Assembly (NCBI GenBank): GCA_949358305.1
Contig: OX442314.1
Span: 58,475,369 to 58,539,368 of the forward strand
DNA length: 64,000 nucleotides
Source of the DNA: Strigamia acuminata
Taxonomy: Eukaryota > Arthropoda > Chilopoda > Geophilomorpha > Linotaeniidae
Reading direction: 5' to 3'
Below are positions 1 to 9,650 of the stretch, piece by piece; the stretch's first letter is position 1, and every line of letters begins with the position of its first letter. Both the position numbers and the translations under genes were made by a program. The notes under the pieces are model-generated. The model did not search any database and was not told the origin of the DNA. It saw only the letters and a list, made by a program, of their open reading frames with translations.

Positions 1-405
1 CCCACCATGCGTTGTATTGTTAAGTTATCACCCGGAAAAGGTCGCATTAAATGTTTCTGGAGAGGGAACGCTTCATCTCCAATAATAACATATGGCATGC
101 TTGGTGTAGAGTTGCTCAATTTCCTGGATTTAGGTAGATTCATTGAGCCGCTTGTTAACTATAAAAATAAAATATAATGTATTAATTTTTTTTTAAATTT
201 TAACTATATTTACATTTCTTCCTAAGTTACTGCGGCCAAAAATGCCAGCATCACTTTCAGATCCTGCAGAACCAATAGTGCTCGTGGTAAAATTGTAACA
301 GGCATCACACGTAGCCAGTAAAACGATTGAAATTTGCCAGGCTGACGGTCTGATTCCTCGCATGGTCCGATGTTGTTCCAAGTGCATTTTGAAGATGCGC
401 AGCAT
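1..405 (-). pseudogene. PIF/Harbinger-type DDE transposase, partial, cut by window edge
   Basis: The minus strand encodes two blocks typical of the DDE_Tnp_4 (PIF/Harbinger) transposase. The first, near 370-215, reads SIVLLATCDACYNF followed by GSAGSESDAGIFGRS. The second, near 163-1, contains PYVIIGDEAFPLQKHLMRPF, the region around the second catalytic aspartate. Between them lies an AT-rich gap of about 50 bp with a GTAAAT donor-like start and a TTTTTATAG acceptor-like end, so it is probably an intron. The gene continues beyond base 1, and the upstream part (405-470) is in a poor frame, so it cannot be called intact. Family membership is well supported; activity is not. Confidence 0.75.
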
Positions 406-582
406 ACTTCAGAAAATGTGGATTTGTTGCCGGAAAGTTTGAATACATTCCCAGTTTTGCCAATTTTCACTTAACACTCCGATTGGTATACCAAACTTGC
501 ACTTACACTTGCTGGATGCAGCAACAGATCGAAATTCCCAACAATGTCAAAATATGCCCCCAAAACACAAAAATACCCACAC

Positions 583-1489
583 TTATTTGCTTTTTATTAT
601 CACAATATCGCTTATATTAGAATTTTTTGGAAAACACCATGCACATGGTGATATGTTATTTTTCTTGTCATCATATATAAACCATTTGTCTGATATGCGA
701 ACAATGCACAGAAAATGATTTCCATTAACATGCAGTGTTATTGCTAATAAATCAAAATTACATTCCCCAATACGATATCTTTTAGGTATTTCTTTTAAAT
801 TTTGGATGTTGACAATATATCTGAATATTATTAATGGGGGAAACAGAACAAATTGCTGCTTGGATGTAAGGTTTCCTTTGCAATTAAGGTTTTTACAGTG
901 TCCCTTTGGTTTTGTTCCGATCCATGTTTTGTGTGCATCTAGTTTATAATAAATGGGAAAGCCAGTGCTTAAAGATTCATTAGATTGGCACATTCCAGAT
1001 GAACATACAATAGTAGTTTTAATCATTTGAAATTTTTTTTGAAAAATATCAACAAAATATTCATCTTCACTTCCATACAAATCAATAATTTTAGATTGTG
1101 GAATGTTTTTCTTCAGCACATTTGTTATCCAATATAGTCTTGCTTTGGTAAAGTCTTTGTTAGACAATAACTTGTTTATTTCTATAATTGCTGTAGCTAC
1201 ATCTTTCGTGCTGGATGAAAAGAACTTCTTGACTTCATCATCAATATTTAAGGAGAAATTTAACACAGCTAATAAGCTATCTAATGGACATGTATTTATC
1301 AATTGGATTTTTTCACCATTTAGGTCTACAGTACCATTCCATGGAATTGGAATAAAAAAGTCTAACCCGAAATAGGAATGCATTTTGAGTTTGGATTGTG
1401 TTGCATAGTATTTTGATGTCTTATTAGTACGTTTCTTTTTCCAGCTGTCATGTGTGAGAATGAGATCTTCATGGCAATTGAGTTTAAAT
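583..1489 (-). CDS. USP-like cysteine protease, probably transposon-associated
   Basis: An uninterrupted frame of about 300 residues; the first ATG is at 1383, but the frame is open to about 1489, so the true start is uncertain or lies in another exon. From the ATG, residues 30-40 read NTCPLDSLLAVL, resembling the Cys box of C19 (ubiquitin-specific) proteases, with C32 as candidate nucleophile. Residues 219-239 contain GNHFLCIVRISDKWFIYDD, resembling the His box, with H223 and the following YDD. A central CKNLNC pair could bind metal. Proteases of this kind are often carried by large DNA transposons in invertebrates, and the neighbours here are all transposon remnants. The host or transposon origin is inferred. 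A divergent Ulp-type protease is the alternative. Confidence 0.5.
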
Positions 1490-2260
1490 TTCCGTTAGGT
1501 GTTTGTTAACTTTTTTACCAGACAATGGCCTGTAATCGTGCAGGGTCTGGCTTCTTTCTCTCTTTAGACACATAGACACAGTATAGCCAAGGAAGCTCAC
1601 CTCCCTTCTCAATAGTTGGCACTTATCCAGGCATACTTGAAGACCCTTCTTTATCAGTCCCTTCAACAATAACTCCCATCTCGTGATCAGCTCGTTGATA
1701 ATACGGCTAGACTGGCCCACATCGTCCATATATGCGGCTGTTCGCTCCACCTGTCTGCATACTTTGTCCATAATTTACTGCATCTTAATGGAGAAATTTT
1801 CACACCCATCGACAGTTTTGTTAACTCCATCAATCCCTCTGGCATCAAAAATGCAATCTTATGGCAGTCTCCGCTGCGCAACCTGACGTGGTAAAATGCC
1901 ATCGTGACATCGCCTATGTTAAAATACAATGGCTGTTCCTCCAACAGAAACTCAATTGTTTCATCTTTTGTCGGCGTGCAGTACATTGACACGTCGACGA
2001 TCTCGTTCAATCGCCGCAAATCCAGCACCGGTTGCAATTTCTGCTTATGTTCCCCTTGCTTGACAAACCACAGTGTGGTAATTGCGACGTTGATGGCCGA
2101 CAAATTCCTAATCTCAGCCAGAGCGTCATTGTTTTGCTACAAGCCCTTTCGTCCGCTAGTGACAACTTCTTTGGTTTTATCTTGATCGGGTTGTCGTGCT
2201 TCAAACGGATCTCGCACTTTTCGTCACAAGACAAGACAGGAAATTGCAATATCCGCCCCT
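1490..2260 (-). pseudogene. Ty3/Gypsy-like reverse transcriptase, frameshifted
   Basis: Three overlapping minus-strand frames each carry part of a Gypsy-type reverse transcriptase. Near 2220-2110 is the region before the RT core (IRLKHDNPIKIKPKKLSLA). Near 2070-1800 come LQPVLDLRRLNEIV, then FNIGDVTMAFYHVRL in place of the usual catalytic-aspartate motif, then MGVKISP. Downstream frames near 1770-1490 resemble the fingers-to-thumb region (LGYTVSM). At least two frame changes are needed, and the YxDD box is not readable, so this is a dead fragment. It is clearly diverged from the intact Gypsy element at 48-59 kb. Confidence 0.7.
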
Positions 2261-2359
2261 GAACACCTATATTAATTTCCTCTTCTTCTAAAGATGAAAA
2301 GCATTTCTTCAGTCCAACGAAAATATCAAACGAAATGGGATTCCTCAAATCAGATGAAA

Positions 2360-2734
2360 TTATTCGAACCAAATGAAATAAATTAAAAACCAAATGGCAT
2401 GCACCCTAGTAGCCGTTTGCAGCTGATTCATACCGATAACTGATCTGACATGCAAACCCTCCAAATTCCGTGCAAACTGCAGTGCCGCTATACGTCGATT
2501 GAGATGCTTAGTTGCCTGGGCATGCCAAGATTCCAAAGCATTGTTTGTCCCGTGCTGCAACCTGCATACAGTTATTCTCTCCTTGACAACTGTCTGCATC
2601 CAATATCTGTCTACATAATCAAGGAACTTATCCACTGCACTGGCTTCTGGACAGGAACTTTCTCCACCTGTGGCGGAAGCTTCTTTTCCATCATCTGCCG
2701 AATATTCCGATTCCTCCACTTCATCGGCGACCAA
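2360..2734 (-). pseudogene. MULE-like transposase C-terminal fragment
   Basis: A 124-residue frame. Residues about 35-85 (FLDYVDRYWMQTV, then TNNALESWHAQATKHLN) resemble the conserved stretch after the DDE core of MULE-type transposases in arthropods, where an asparagine-rich TNN..E.WH motif is typical. The first 30 residues are acidic and of low complexity. The frame starts inside what should be the middle of the protein, so it is a fragment. The following sequence (2260-2393) runs into the Gypsy RT remnant. The assignment rests on one motif and is moderate. Confidence 0.45.
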
Positions 2735-2882
2735 ATACTCAACTTGCCAAGAATCGTCCCAAGCTGCTAAAGGTATTATTGGCTCGTCGGGGTCTCAAGT
2801 TCCTTTTATTTTGATCAACAAAGCGTCTTCTCGGGACAATGGCAATGTAATCTCTCGCTGTGCTCTGGATTTCTTCTTCGGT

Positions 2883-3441
2883 CTATTCGATGGGAGAGTG
2901 ACGGCTCGTTTCTTGACGTCGATCCCTCGAGTGTTCTTGACTTCGAGTTGGTCCTACTGGAACATTTCGCCTGCTGCGGGGTCGATAGTTGGTGTTGGTT
3001 GTGACTCGGTTCCCTACAGCTCCGGTCAGGTACAATTGGTGCATTTGGTACTGTGTCTTCCCAAAATGCTCAGGTTTCGATGTGACTGGCGGGGATTCTA
3101 ATCTCTCTTGTTCTTCCAGAAAAGCTTGATGCTTGACCAAATAGGTCGCTGCTACTTCACCAGCTTCTGCACGAAGTCTTGCCATAACTTGGTTGACAAA
3201 TTTGTGTCTGTTAGTGGCCGGATCACAGTATATTTTGTAATCCTGGGCCTCCTCGTATACCATGTCGTATTCGTCTTCTAGCATCGAGTTCCAGACGGGT
3301 CCGTATGGATCTTCTTCTTCGGAGATTATTCTTCGCAATGCGCACGCTTCCATCGTATTCCCAGAACAAATTCTCTTTGTTGTACCCCAGTATTTCTTCA
3401 TATTTAACCCTGGCTACTCTTGCAGGGTCCTCGTACGCCAC
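2883..3441 (-). CDS. Hypothetical charged ORF, retroelement-like
   Basis: Two overlapping frames. The larger (2883-3401, 172 aa) is highly charged: ALRRIISEEEDPYGP near residues 20-35, a helical central part and an Arg/Ser-rich tail (YRPRSRRNVPVG). A shorter overlapping frame (3223-3441) supplies an alternative N-terminus rich in arginine. The ALR..ISEE.D motif recurs in the ORF at 10929-11117 (ALRAEISEEDYPPRP), so the two probably belong to one retroelement-associated family. I do not recognise the family. No membrane segment or signal peptide is visible. The start is uncertain. Confidence 0.3.
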
Positions 3442-4072
3442 TGAGGAAACTTTGGAAGTTGAAAACCGAACTTTGAACCTAAACCCATTAATTCACTGAA
3501 GACGAATAGATTGAACATTCACTTGTTTTATTTTAACTGGATTTCACACACCAAGGACTAAACGTCATCAGAAAAGACCGGAAAGCAGTTGGAAGTTGAA
3601 GACAAACTTCCACCGTAACAAATACCAGAGAGACAGTGAGAAGAGAAGGCGAGCATGATGAGCGGCGGGCTTCGACCGCCTCGCTGACCCCGGACCGGCC
3701 TCTTCGTTTGGGCAGGTACACAAACACAGATTACACTGTACACTCGAATCTTAAAAATCCTTCTCATCTGTTTGCGTCCCTATACTAGTAACAGTCGGTT
3801 GAATCTGTAGTTTCACTGATTTGTTTTGAACCGAAGTCAACCAACACTCGACAGTTTTTGAAGTTGTCTATCATTAAAAAAAAAGAAATTAATCCATTAC
3901 TGTAAACAATTCAAAACATTTACTAACAGGACAGATAGCTTGACATCTCCAGTCGCGGGTATTTAAATTTCTGCTCTCTTCTTGCATTTCATAGTCACTT
4001 GAATTTAAAGTTTCCAAGCTGCCAAATGCAAAAGTTACAGCCTGTTGGAGTGGTTCAGAAATTATTTCTTCG

Positions 4073-4275
4073 TTGCGAAATGTTTCACCTTTGTTGCGAA
4101 ATGTTTCACCCTTGTTGCAAAATGTTTCACCCTTGTTGCAAAATGTTTCACCCTTGTTGCAAAATGTTTCACCCTTGTTGCAAAATGTTTTACCTTTGTT
4201 GCAAAATGTTTCACCCTTGTTGCAAAATGTTTCACCTTTGTTGCAAAATGTTTCACCCTTGTTGCAAAATGTTTC
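4073..4275. repeat. 21-bp minisatellite, about 10 copies
   Basis: About ten head-to-tail copies of a 21-bp unit containing AAATGTTTCACCCTTGTTGC, with point variants such as tttacc for tttcac and cgaaatg for caaaatg. Because the period is a multiple of three and the unit contains few stop codons, several frames on both strands stay open and give seven-residue repeats (ETFCNKG on the minus strand; FTLVAKC on the plus). There is no independent support for translation. It lies inside a hairpin-rich, LTR-like region. Confidence 0.9.
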
Positions 4276-4463
4276 CATGGGATTTGCACAGGATTTATTT
4301 CCACTGGATTTATTTATGAGCAACAGCAACGCATCGTCCGATACAGCTTGTCGCGTCCTACCTGGTGATAGGTTTAATGAGCTAACGTGTATTACTTTAC
4401 CTGTGATCTTACTAAATATGTAAATTACCCAAATGAATACTAAGCATATGTAAATGAACAAAT

Positions 4464-5167
4464 AGGTTTATTCAATAGGCGTGAGCCTTAAAATACACTC
4501 AGTATAAAACTAGAGTCGACTTGGTCAGAGTCGAACAAAGGATTTCCCAAGATGGCGTCGTCGGTTCCGCGTGGTCGGCGGAACAAAGGCGGCGTCTCGA
4601 GTTGTCGTAAATTCGTCACGGATTCGTCGTTCACGGACGCGGTGGAATGCTCTTTCGAGTCTTCTATCCGTGCCTGTTGTCTAGGGGTTGGTTTTAGCGT
4701 CGCAAGGCTCCGTCCAGAAACGTGGAGTTTCTTACAGGGCACTCGGACACTTTAGTGGTGGAATAACCGTGGGTCGGTTATTCGGTGTGAATTCACAAGG
4801 GTTATTTTCCTGCTTTCGCGGGAAATAAACGCACAGTGTAAATTCGTGAGAGTTACAGTTGCACTGGAATCAGCGGTCCTCGATCAATCCTAACTTTTGG
4901 TGGAGTTGGCCTGACGGTGAGGTAGTTGCTGTGTTCTTGGTGTCGTTTGTGTAAGTTCTGCTTGTAGGGCGCGAAACTCTACCTGATATAGGCCAGGGTG
5001 AGGGGCCTGGCTCGGCCAATGGGGGCCGTCCACGCATCACCTCACCCCCTCGGGGCACGCGCTTCCCAGGGGGGGAAGGCGGAGCCAACGCGAGGGAACT
5101 GACCTTTCCTAGTGACTCATGCGGATGGCGTCCACTGGAGGGACGACCACCCGCAGGGTCACCACAA
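4464..5167 (-). repeat. Probable LTR fragment with hairpin train; left end undefined
   Basis: The right end, CAGGGTCACCACA at 5155-5167, matches the last 13 bases of the candidate LTR ending at 18718. The interior is a run of perfect short hairpins: GTTCCGC/GCGGAAC (4564-4584), GAATAACCG/CGGTTATTC (4761-4783), a stem at 4802-4828 and GCCAGG/CCTGGC (4992-5011). A minus-strand AATAAA-like signal (plus TTTATT) lies near 4470, as in the other LTRs here. I could not find the TG... left end or a target duplication, and hairpins continue leftwards (for example 3590-3610), so the true extent may be larger. Confidence 0.45.
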
Positions 5168-5325
5168 GCTAGTATTCAATAAATTTTTATTCATTCTGGA
5201 ACCAAATCACTTAAGAACTTAAACATGTTCGATGTGTCGGTGGATCTTTTATTGGCCAACACTGGCCGCATTTGCAGAAACTTTGAAGATTTAAATTTTG
5301 TATTTTGTGTATTTGGGCAACCGGT

Positions 5326-5760
5326 ATGGATCTGGATTATTTCAGAGCAAAATACGGCAAGAATATGAACTTACAGCAACGACTGACCACTCTGTGTCTG
5401 CATGGAGATGATGTCATGACTGAATTGCAGATGAAAACTTTTTTGCTGCAGTGTGGGAATTTAGAAGTGTTGTATTTTACCGGTTGTCGAGCTTTGACTG
5501 ACAATTTGGTTCTCGATCTTATTAAATTGAATACTTTGGCACACGTAAGAGTTTTGAAGTTTCGGTGTTGTGATTCGATGAGTTTGGCCTCGATCAAGAA
5601 GTTGTTGGAAATGCAAAATCCGTTGAAGGATTTGGTATTCTTGAATTGTCTTCATATAAGCAGATTGGCTTTCGAAAAGATTGAAAGTTATGTGAAAAAG
5701 CACAATTTGGATTTGAAGGTTACTGTGGAAACTGGTGGTTTCCAAATTGTGTTAAATTAG
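5326..5760 (+). CDS. Small leucine-rich-repeat protein (FBXL-like)
   Basis: A single 145-residue frame from ATG 5326. It has at least three degenerate LRRs of the cysteine-containing or FBXL type: LTTLCLHG (residues about 20-28), LEVLYFTGCRALTDN (about 46-60), VRVLKFRCCDSMS (about 73-85) and LKDLVFLNCLHIS (about 102-114). No F-box is visible. A different frame upstream from ATG 5225 reads protein-like (LLLANTGRICRNFEDL) but is out of phase, so a missing intron or a frameshift may separate an N-terminal exon. An AATAAA lies near 5850. LRR proteins of this kind usually act as adaptors; no specific role can be assigned. Confidence 0.5.
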   Translation: MDLDYFRAKYGKNMNLQQRLTTLCLHGDDVMTELQMKTFLLQCGNLEVLYFTGCRALTDNLVLDLIKLNTLAHVRVLKFRCCDSMSLASIKKLLEMQNPLKDLVFLNCLHISRLAFEKIESYVKKHNLDLKVTVETGGFQIVLN

Positions 5761-6355
5761 TTCTGTGTTTTTACCACTTGTGACTCATATTAAATATTCT
5801 TTGAATTGAATGGAATGTTAATCCCTACCCTTTATATACCCTGGACAATGAATAAAATTTCTATGTGTTTTTAATAAGTTTTAAGAATATATCAGTTACA
5901 AACTACTTGTAGTAATTTTGTTTTACCAATACAGAAATTTGCATATCAATTTTGGTATGTAAACCCACATCTAGACGTATTTATGATTTTTTTACTATCA
6001 AACTAATGTGCGGTATACTTTCTTGAGTGTTAAATAAATAAATAAATGAATGATCCACTTGCGAGAGAGCTACAACAAAATTTGTGGACAAGGTGTGTTT
6101 ACTAAGAGGTGCAGGCAAAGACGAATGCCACGATTCTAAACTGTCATTAGTGCGATGGGGTAATTCGTAGACACTGACTCGAGTTGGAGTAACTTCTGTT
6201 ATCCAGTATGAACGATAGTAGTTAAAAAATTAAAGTATTAGTTCTTTTAAACGGTCTTCATGTGTCGCAACATTTCAATAGCATTCTAGAACTTCCAAAC
6301 ATTACATCAACAAAAAAATACACAAATAGATTGAAGAAGCTATTATGTAGTCCTA
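5761..6355. other. Non-coding interval after the LRR gene
   Basis: AT-rich sequence containing a likely 3' UTR with AATAAA near 5850 and a short AAAT tandem run near 6032-6048. I see no protein-coding or structured signal in the rest. Confidence 0.6.
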
Positions 6356-7079
6356 TCAATCCCTAACGTTTTTAAAAGCTTTCATTAAATTCCGCATTTT
6401 TTCATTTAAACTCTTCATTGGTAATTGCAATAGCTCATGAGTCAATGGATGCTGATTTTCTAAAAATTCTCGCTTCAACAGCTCAGTGATTTTATTTGAA
6501 TCTATCCTCACTGAGCTGTTCTTCATTCTTTTTAATTCATCCAAGTAGGGCTTCATAATCACCTCGAAATGACTAGCTAAGATCGGAGTAAGTCGTTTCA
6601 CTCCAGGTTTCACTAAAGGAACCGGTGGTGGATCTGACTCGTCGTCCGAACTGTTTATTTCATTCGACTCGTTCAAACTCACCTGCGGATCCTTTGAGCA
6701 ACCTGGCGTGCTACGATCCAGCTCTTCCCTATCATTCTATAAAAATGTTCATAAGCCACTGATGATGATTGAAAGCCCATTTCTACTGAGTAATACGTAT
6801 CTGCCACCGATTTAGAATGAGACATGTGATTTGCAATCGAATGTTGAACGTCTTGACTCAACTTGTTTTCTCTTGCCAGAGACACAGCCATCTGTCTAAA
6901 TTTGTTTGCCGAAATCTGAGGAGCCGTTTCACTGCTTCATAGCAACAGTAAGTTTTGAAATGTTGCTGCATTGCTTTGTTAAATCCAGATGCATCGAGTT
7001 TCGTTCCTTGGTTCGATACAAATGCGTGTGGGGTTGTTGAATTGATCAAAGGACGCAAATTTACTTCTACACTCATCAC
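6356..7079 (-). pseudogene. Tyrosine-recombinase-like ORF of a mobile element, frameshifted
   Basis: Three minus-strand frames follow one another: 7079-6858, 6891-6679 and 6682-6356. In the middle frame an arginine-led segment (FRQMAVSLAREN) is followed some 25 residues later by NHMSHSKSVADTYYS. That resembles the C-terminal R...H.HS....YY pattern of tyrosine recombinases of the Crypton or related class. The last frame has an acidic, Pro-rich linker and a helical tail. A frame change near 6890 separates the first two parts, so this is probably a decayed element gene. The histidine between the arginine and the HS motif is not obvious, so the assignment is tentative. Confidence 0.4.
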
Positions 7080-7356
7080 TTCTTCCTACTTAGCTCTTCG
7101 GCATTTCCACAATCCATTGCGTCTGTTTTTACAGGGCCTTCATGAAGTAAACTCTTTACTAACTTTGCAGGTAGTGTTGAATCACATCGACCTGCTATAG
7201 TCTTTGCATTAGATGCTGTCACTAATCCTTCTTTCTTTCAGCCACCTAGTAGATTGTGCTTGTTGTTGTGTGGCTGCTTCTATTACATCTTTTCCTTCAG
7301 AATTAATACAAACTCTGTCGTTATGATACAATTGGCATATAGCTTCTAAATCTGGC

Positions 7357-8286
7357 TCATCGGGCTGCAGCATTGTCTAAATCTGGCCTTGCATTGCTTT
7401 TACATGTACTTCTTTTTGTTTGTCGCCTATTTCCATGGTTAATGTATCGGTTTTGTCTTTTCACTAACATGCTTGTCATTGGAGTCGAAACTTTATTGCG
7501 CCCGGGTATATCTGTCTTAAGCCATTGTTGAGCTGGCGTATTGTAAGCAAGAAGTGCCAACTGTACACGTCTTTCATAGGTGCCACCGTTTGAAAAATGA
7601 ACTCTCTTACCACCAATGGTTTTTGCAATAGCACTCATAAATGTCTCAGCTGGATTATTGCTTAAAGTTGCAAGTTGAGCTGCAGCATCTTCAATCGTAG
7701 TCATCATTAGATCATGGGTTAATATATCCTTATGACTATCAACTTTAGTATCTTCTTTGCACTCATCTTTGTGACATTTTGAATGGTTGCCGAATGCATG
7801 TCTTGGCATGGATTTTAGCTTTCATCTTAGAATTGAAATTTTATTCTGAGTAGCCATGCTTGAAGAAGATATACCGTGCTGTGGGATTAACTGTCTTGCA
7901 TTTCTGGATAGTGACTCAATGTGTTTCTTCAGACATTTTCTGGCATCCACTCCTCCTTCTCTCCGATGAAAAAGTTTACTATTATCTGCTGCTTTTTCTA
8001 ATTTTTTCCTAAAATTACGAACTGCATGGTTAGCACATTCAATTTTTAAAACAGCTTTTGTCCTGGCATATATCACTTTTTCCTTAATACGTGCCATCAC
8101 TGATGAGTTACCATCACCAACAATTCTTGTACATATAACCTTATGTTCATCATGCAAACAGTTCAAACCTTGAACAGTTATATCCGCTTCCATTCCAGTT
8201 GACGTCCCGTGCCAATTGCAATTGCAAATATGCTCTCTGGGTTCAACATTTATATATATACACAAGATTTTAGTTTTATGATACAT
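7357..8286 (-). pseudogene. Mutator-like transposase domain protein, two frames
   Basis: The frame at 8286-7822 contains WHGTSTGMEADITVQGL, then RIVGDGNSSVMARIKEKV and KIECANHAVRNFRKKL. The frame at 7809-7357 continues with FGNHSKCHKDEC, ATLSNNPAETFMSAIAKTIG and GKRVHFSNGGTYERRVQLAL. These match, in order, the blocks I know from the 'Mutator-like transposase domain' proteins of invertebrates, which often also carry YqaJ nuclease and PHD domains. A stop or frame change between 7822 and 7809 breaks the gene. The nearby YqaJ/PHD remnant at 9.2-9.6 kb may derive from the same kind of element, but its order is inverted relative to a single collinear protein. Confidence 0.7.
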
Positions 8287-8599
8287 TAAGTGTGTTTAAA
8301 AGAAGGAATGCGACTTCGTTATAATATTCTATGCCTTTTTCTGCATTTTTCAACTTTTTCAAATACAAAAACGCTACTTTATAATTAATTTGGGGGATTC
8401 TATAATGTTTAGGCGGTGTATACGTTAGACTTGACAAAATCATGTCTATAACTTCCGTTGTTGGTTTATTCATTAGCATCATATTAGTTGCTGCAGCGAG
8501 TGTAGATTCAGCAGCATTTGGTGCTGAGGCATTCAATGTTGCGGGACCCAAGGCCAATTCCATTTCCAGCGCTTTCTTCGCAGCGTCGTACCCTGCCAT
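8276..8599 (-). CDS. Hypothetical Ala-rich ORF overlapping the MSN gene A tail
   Basis: A 107-residue frame with an alanine-rich first half (AAKKALEMELALGPATLNASAP) and a more ordinary second half (HYRIPQINYKVAFLYLKKL). It overlaps the last 67 bp of MSN gene A in another frame and could be a continuation of that gene after a frame change, or the C-terminus of a different gene joined to it. I do not recognise it. Confidence 0.3.
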   Translation of the reverse strand: MAGYDAAKKALEMELALGPATLNASAPNAAESTLAAATNMMLMNKPTTEVIDMILSSLTYTPPKHYRIPQINYKVAFLYLKKLKNAEKGIEYYNEVAFLLLNTLNVS

Positions 8600-8973
8600 T
8601 GGTTCAGATAATGGTCTAAGTTATCTCTTCCTTGTTCGATGTCTCTCGCTATTTGTTCATCCTCCATATCAAGCGCCAGATTGTCTACCAACCGCTGGAT
8701 GATCGCATCCAACTTCGCACACACCACTCTTGCCTGAATGGCGCAAAAACGGGCACGCAAAAGCGTGCGGAGGTCCACGTACGATAAATGCGGATATCCG
8801 TTTAAAACGAATGTGTGCTGATTTACTCCAGGCGGAAAGCCTCGAAATGGAACCTCGTTTATAAATTGTATCGCAACCATTGGCACTTCAATGGCTAGGA
8901 CGGCCTCATCATCTAAGGATATGTCTATAACCTCAATCTGGTCAATTGGAATCAAATTCCACGCATTAGACAT
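8533..8973 (-). CDS. MSN family protein A, SUMO-interaction-like motif
   Basis: The open frame extends to 9015 only through a TTG; the ATG shared with the other copies (MSNAWNLIPID) is at 8973. Residues about 10-22 read IEVIDISLDDEA, which fits a SUMO-interacting motif, (V/I)(V/I)x(V/I) followed by acidic residues. It continues with FRGFPPGVNQHTFVLNGYPH and LSYVDLRTLLRARF. The tail (IARDIEQGRDNLDHYLN) is shared with copy E and then diverges into WQGTTLRRKRWKW. Copies lie at about 20-21.5, 24.6-25.4, 26.6-27 and 28.6-29.1 kb, all on the minus strand. About 640 bp of 5' flank, including a PHD remnant, is shared with copy D, so the dispersal was by segmental duplication. Function unknown; the SUMO link is inferred. 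Confidence 0.55.
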   Translation of the reverse strand: MSNAWNLIPIDQIEVIDISLDDEAVLAIEVPMVAIQFINEVPFRGFPPGVNQHTFVLNGYPHLSYVDLRTLLRARFCAIQARVVCAKLDAIIQRLVDNLALDMEDEQIARDIEQGRDNLDHYLNQWQGTTLRRKRWKWNWPWVPQH

Positions 8974-9208
8974 TTTGGAGAAAGCTAAAGGTTCGAAAAG
9001 AAGAAATGGTGTCAAGATTGGAACTAAATTCTATCAAAATGTCTAACAAAAACTAACTTATCTTATAAAAAAAAGCTGAAATAGTATTTAGATATTCTCT
9101 CACAAAGACCTAGTGGCTGATCCACAAAGATCTAGTAACATTTCCTAATAAATCTAACAAGAAAAGCTAAGCTGGTGGTTGGATTTTCCTCCCACAGCGG
9201 CCCAGTAG

Positions 9209-9640
9209 CTAATGTGGCAGTAAAACGTCACAGAAGGGTTGGATACTACTTTTACATGCTGGACAATACCATTTGCACTTGGGAACTCTCTTAACATTAA
9301 CACATTTTTTATGAAACCATTCAATTTCACATGAGCTGTTATCACAGCCAATCAACATACCACCGATGTCTTTCTGGCAAGTACACCACAATTTGCTATT
9401 GGGTGACTGGGAAACTCCCTGCACCGGTGATGGAGTATTTGTCAGTACTGGTGGTGAATTATTGGTTAATGTGGATTGGGTGTCAGTCAATTTGGGCTAT
9501 GGGGAACCAGTCAAAACAGGCAGTGTTTTTGGTTGATTTGTGTACCAGTGGCCCAGAAGTTTAGGCAGATTACAGAGTTAAAAAATGTCTGGACCTTTGG
9601 AATTACTTCAGACCATCTGGATATATCCTAGTGACATGAA
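9209..9640 (-). pseudogene. YqaJ/PHD protein remnant A (ING-type PHD finger)
   Basis: Minus-strand frame 9490-9209 has a Ser/Thr/Pro-rich linker and then an ING-type PHD finger: WCTCQKDIGGMLIGCDN, CEIEWFHKKC and CKWYCPAC give the C4-H-C3 ligands in the right spacing. Finger proteins of this type read histone H3K4 methylation. Upstream, LGHWYTNQP is the segment that follows a YqaJ-like nuclease domain in the second copy at 27 kb. Stop codons upstream, and the abrupt join at about 9650 to a Gypsy fragment, show this copy is broken. It lies 5' of MSN gene A exactly as the second copy lies 5' of MSN gene D. Confidence 0.7.
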
Positions 9641-9650
9641 TTTCTGAAGG

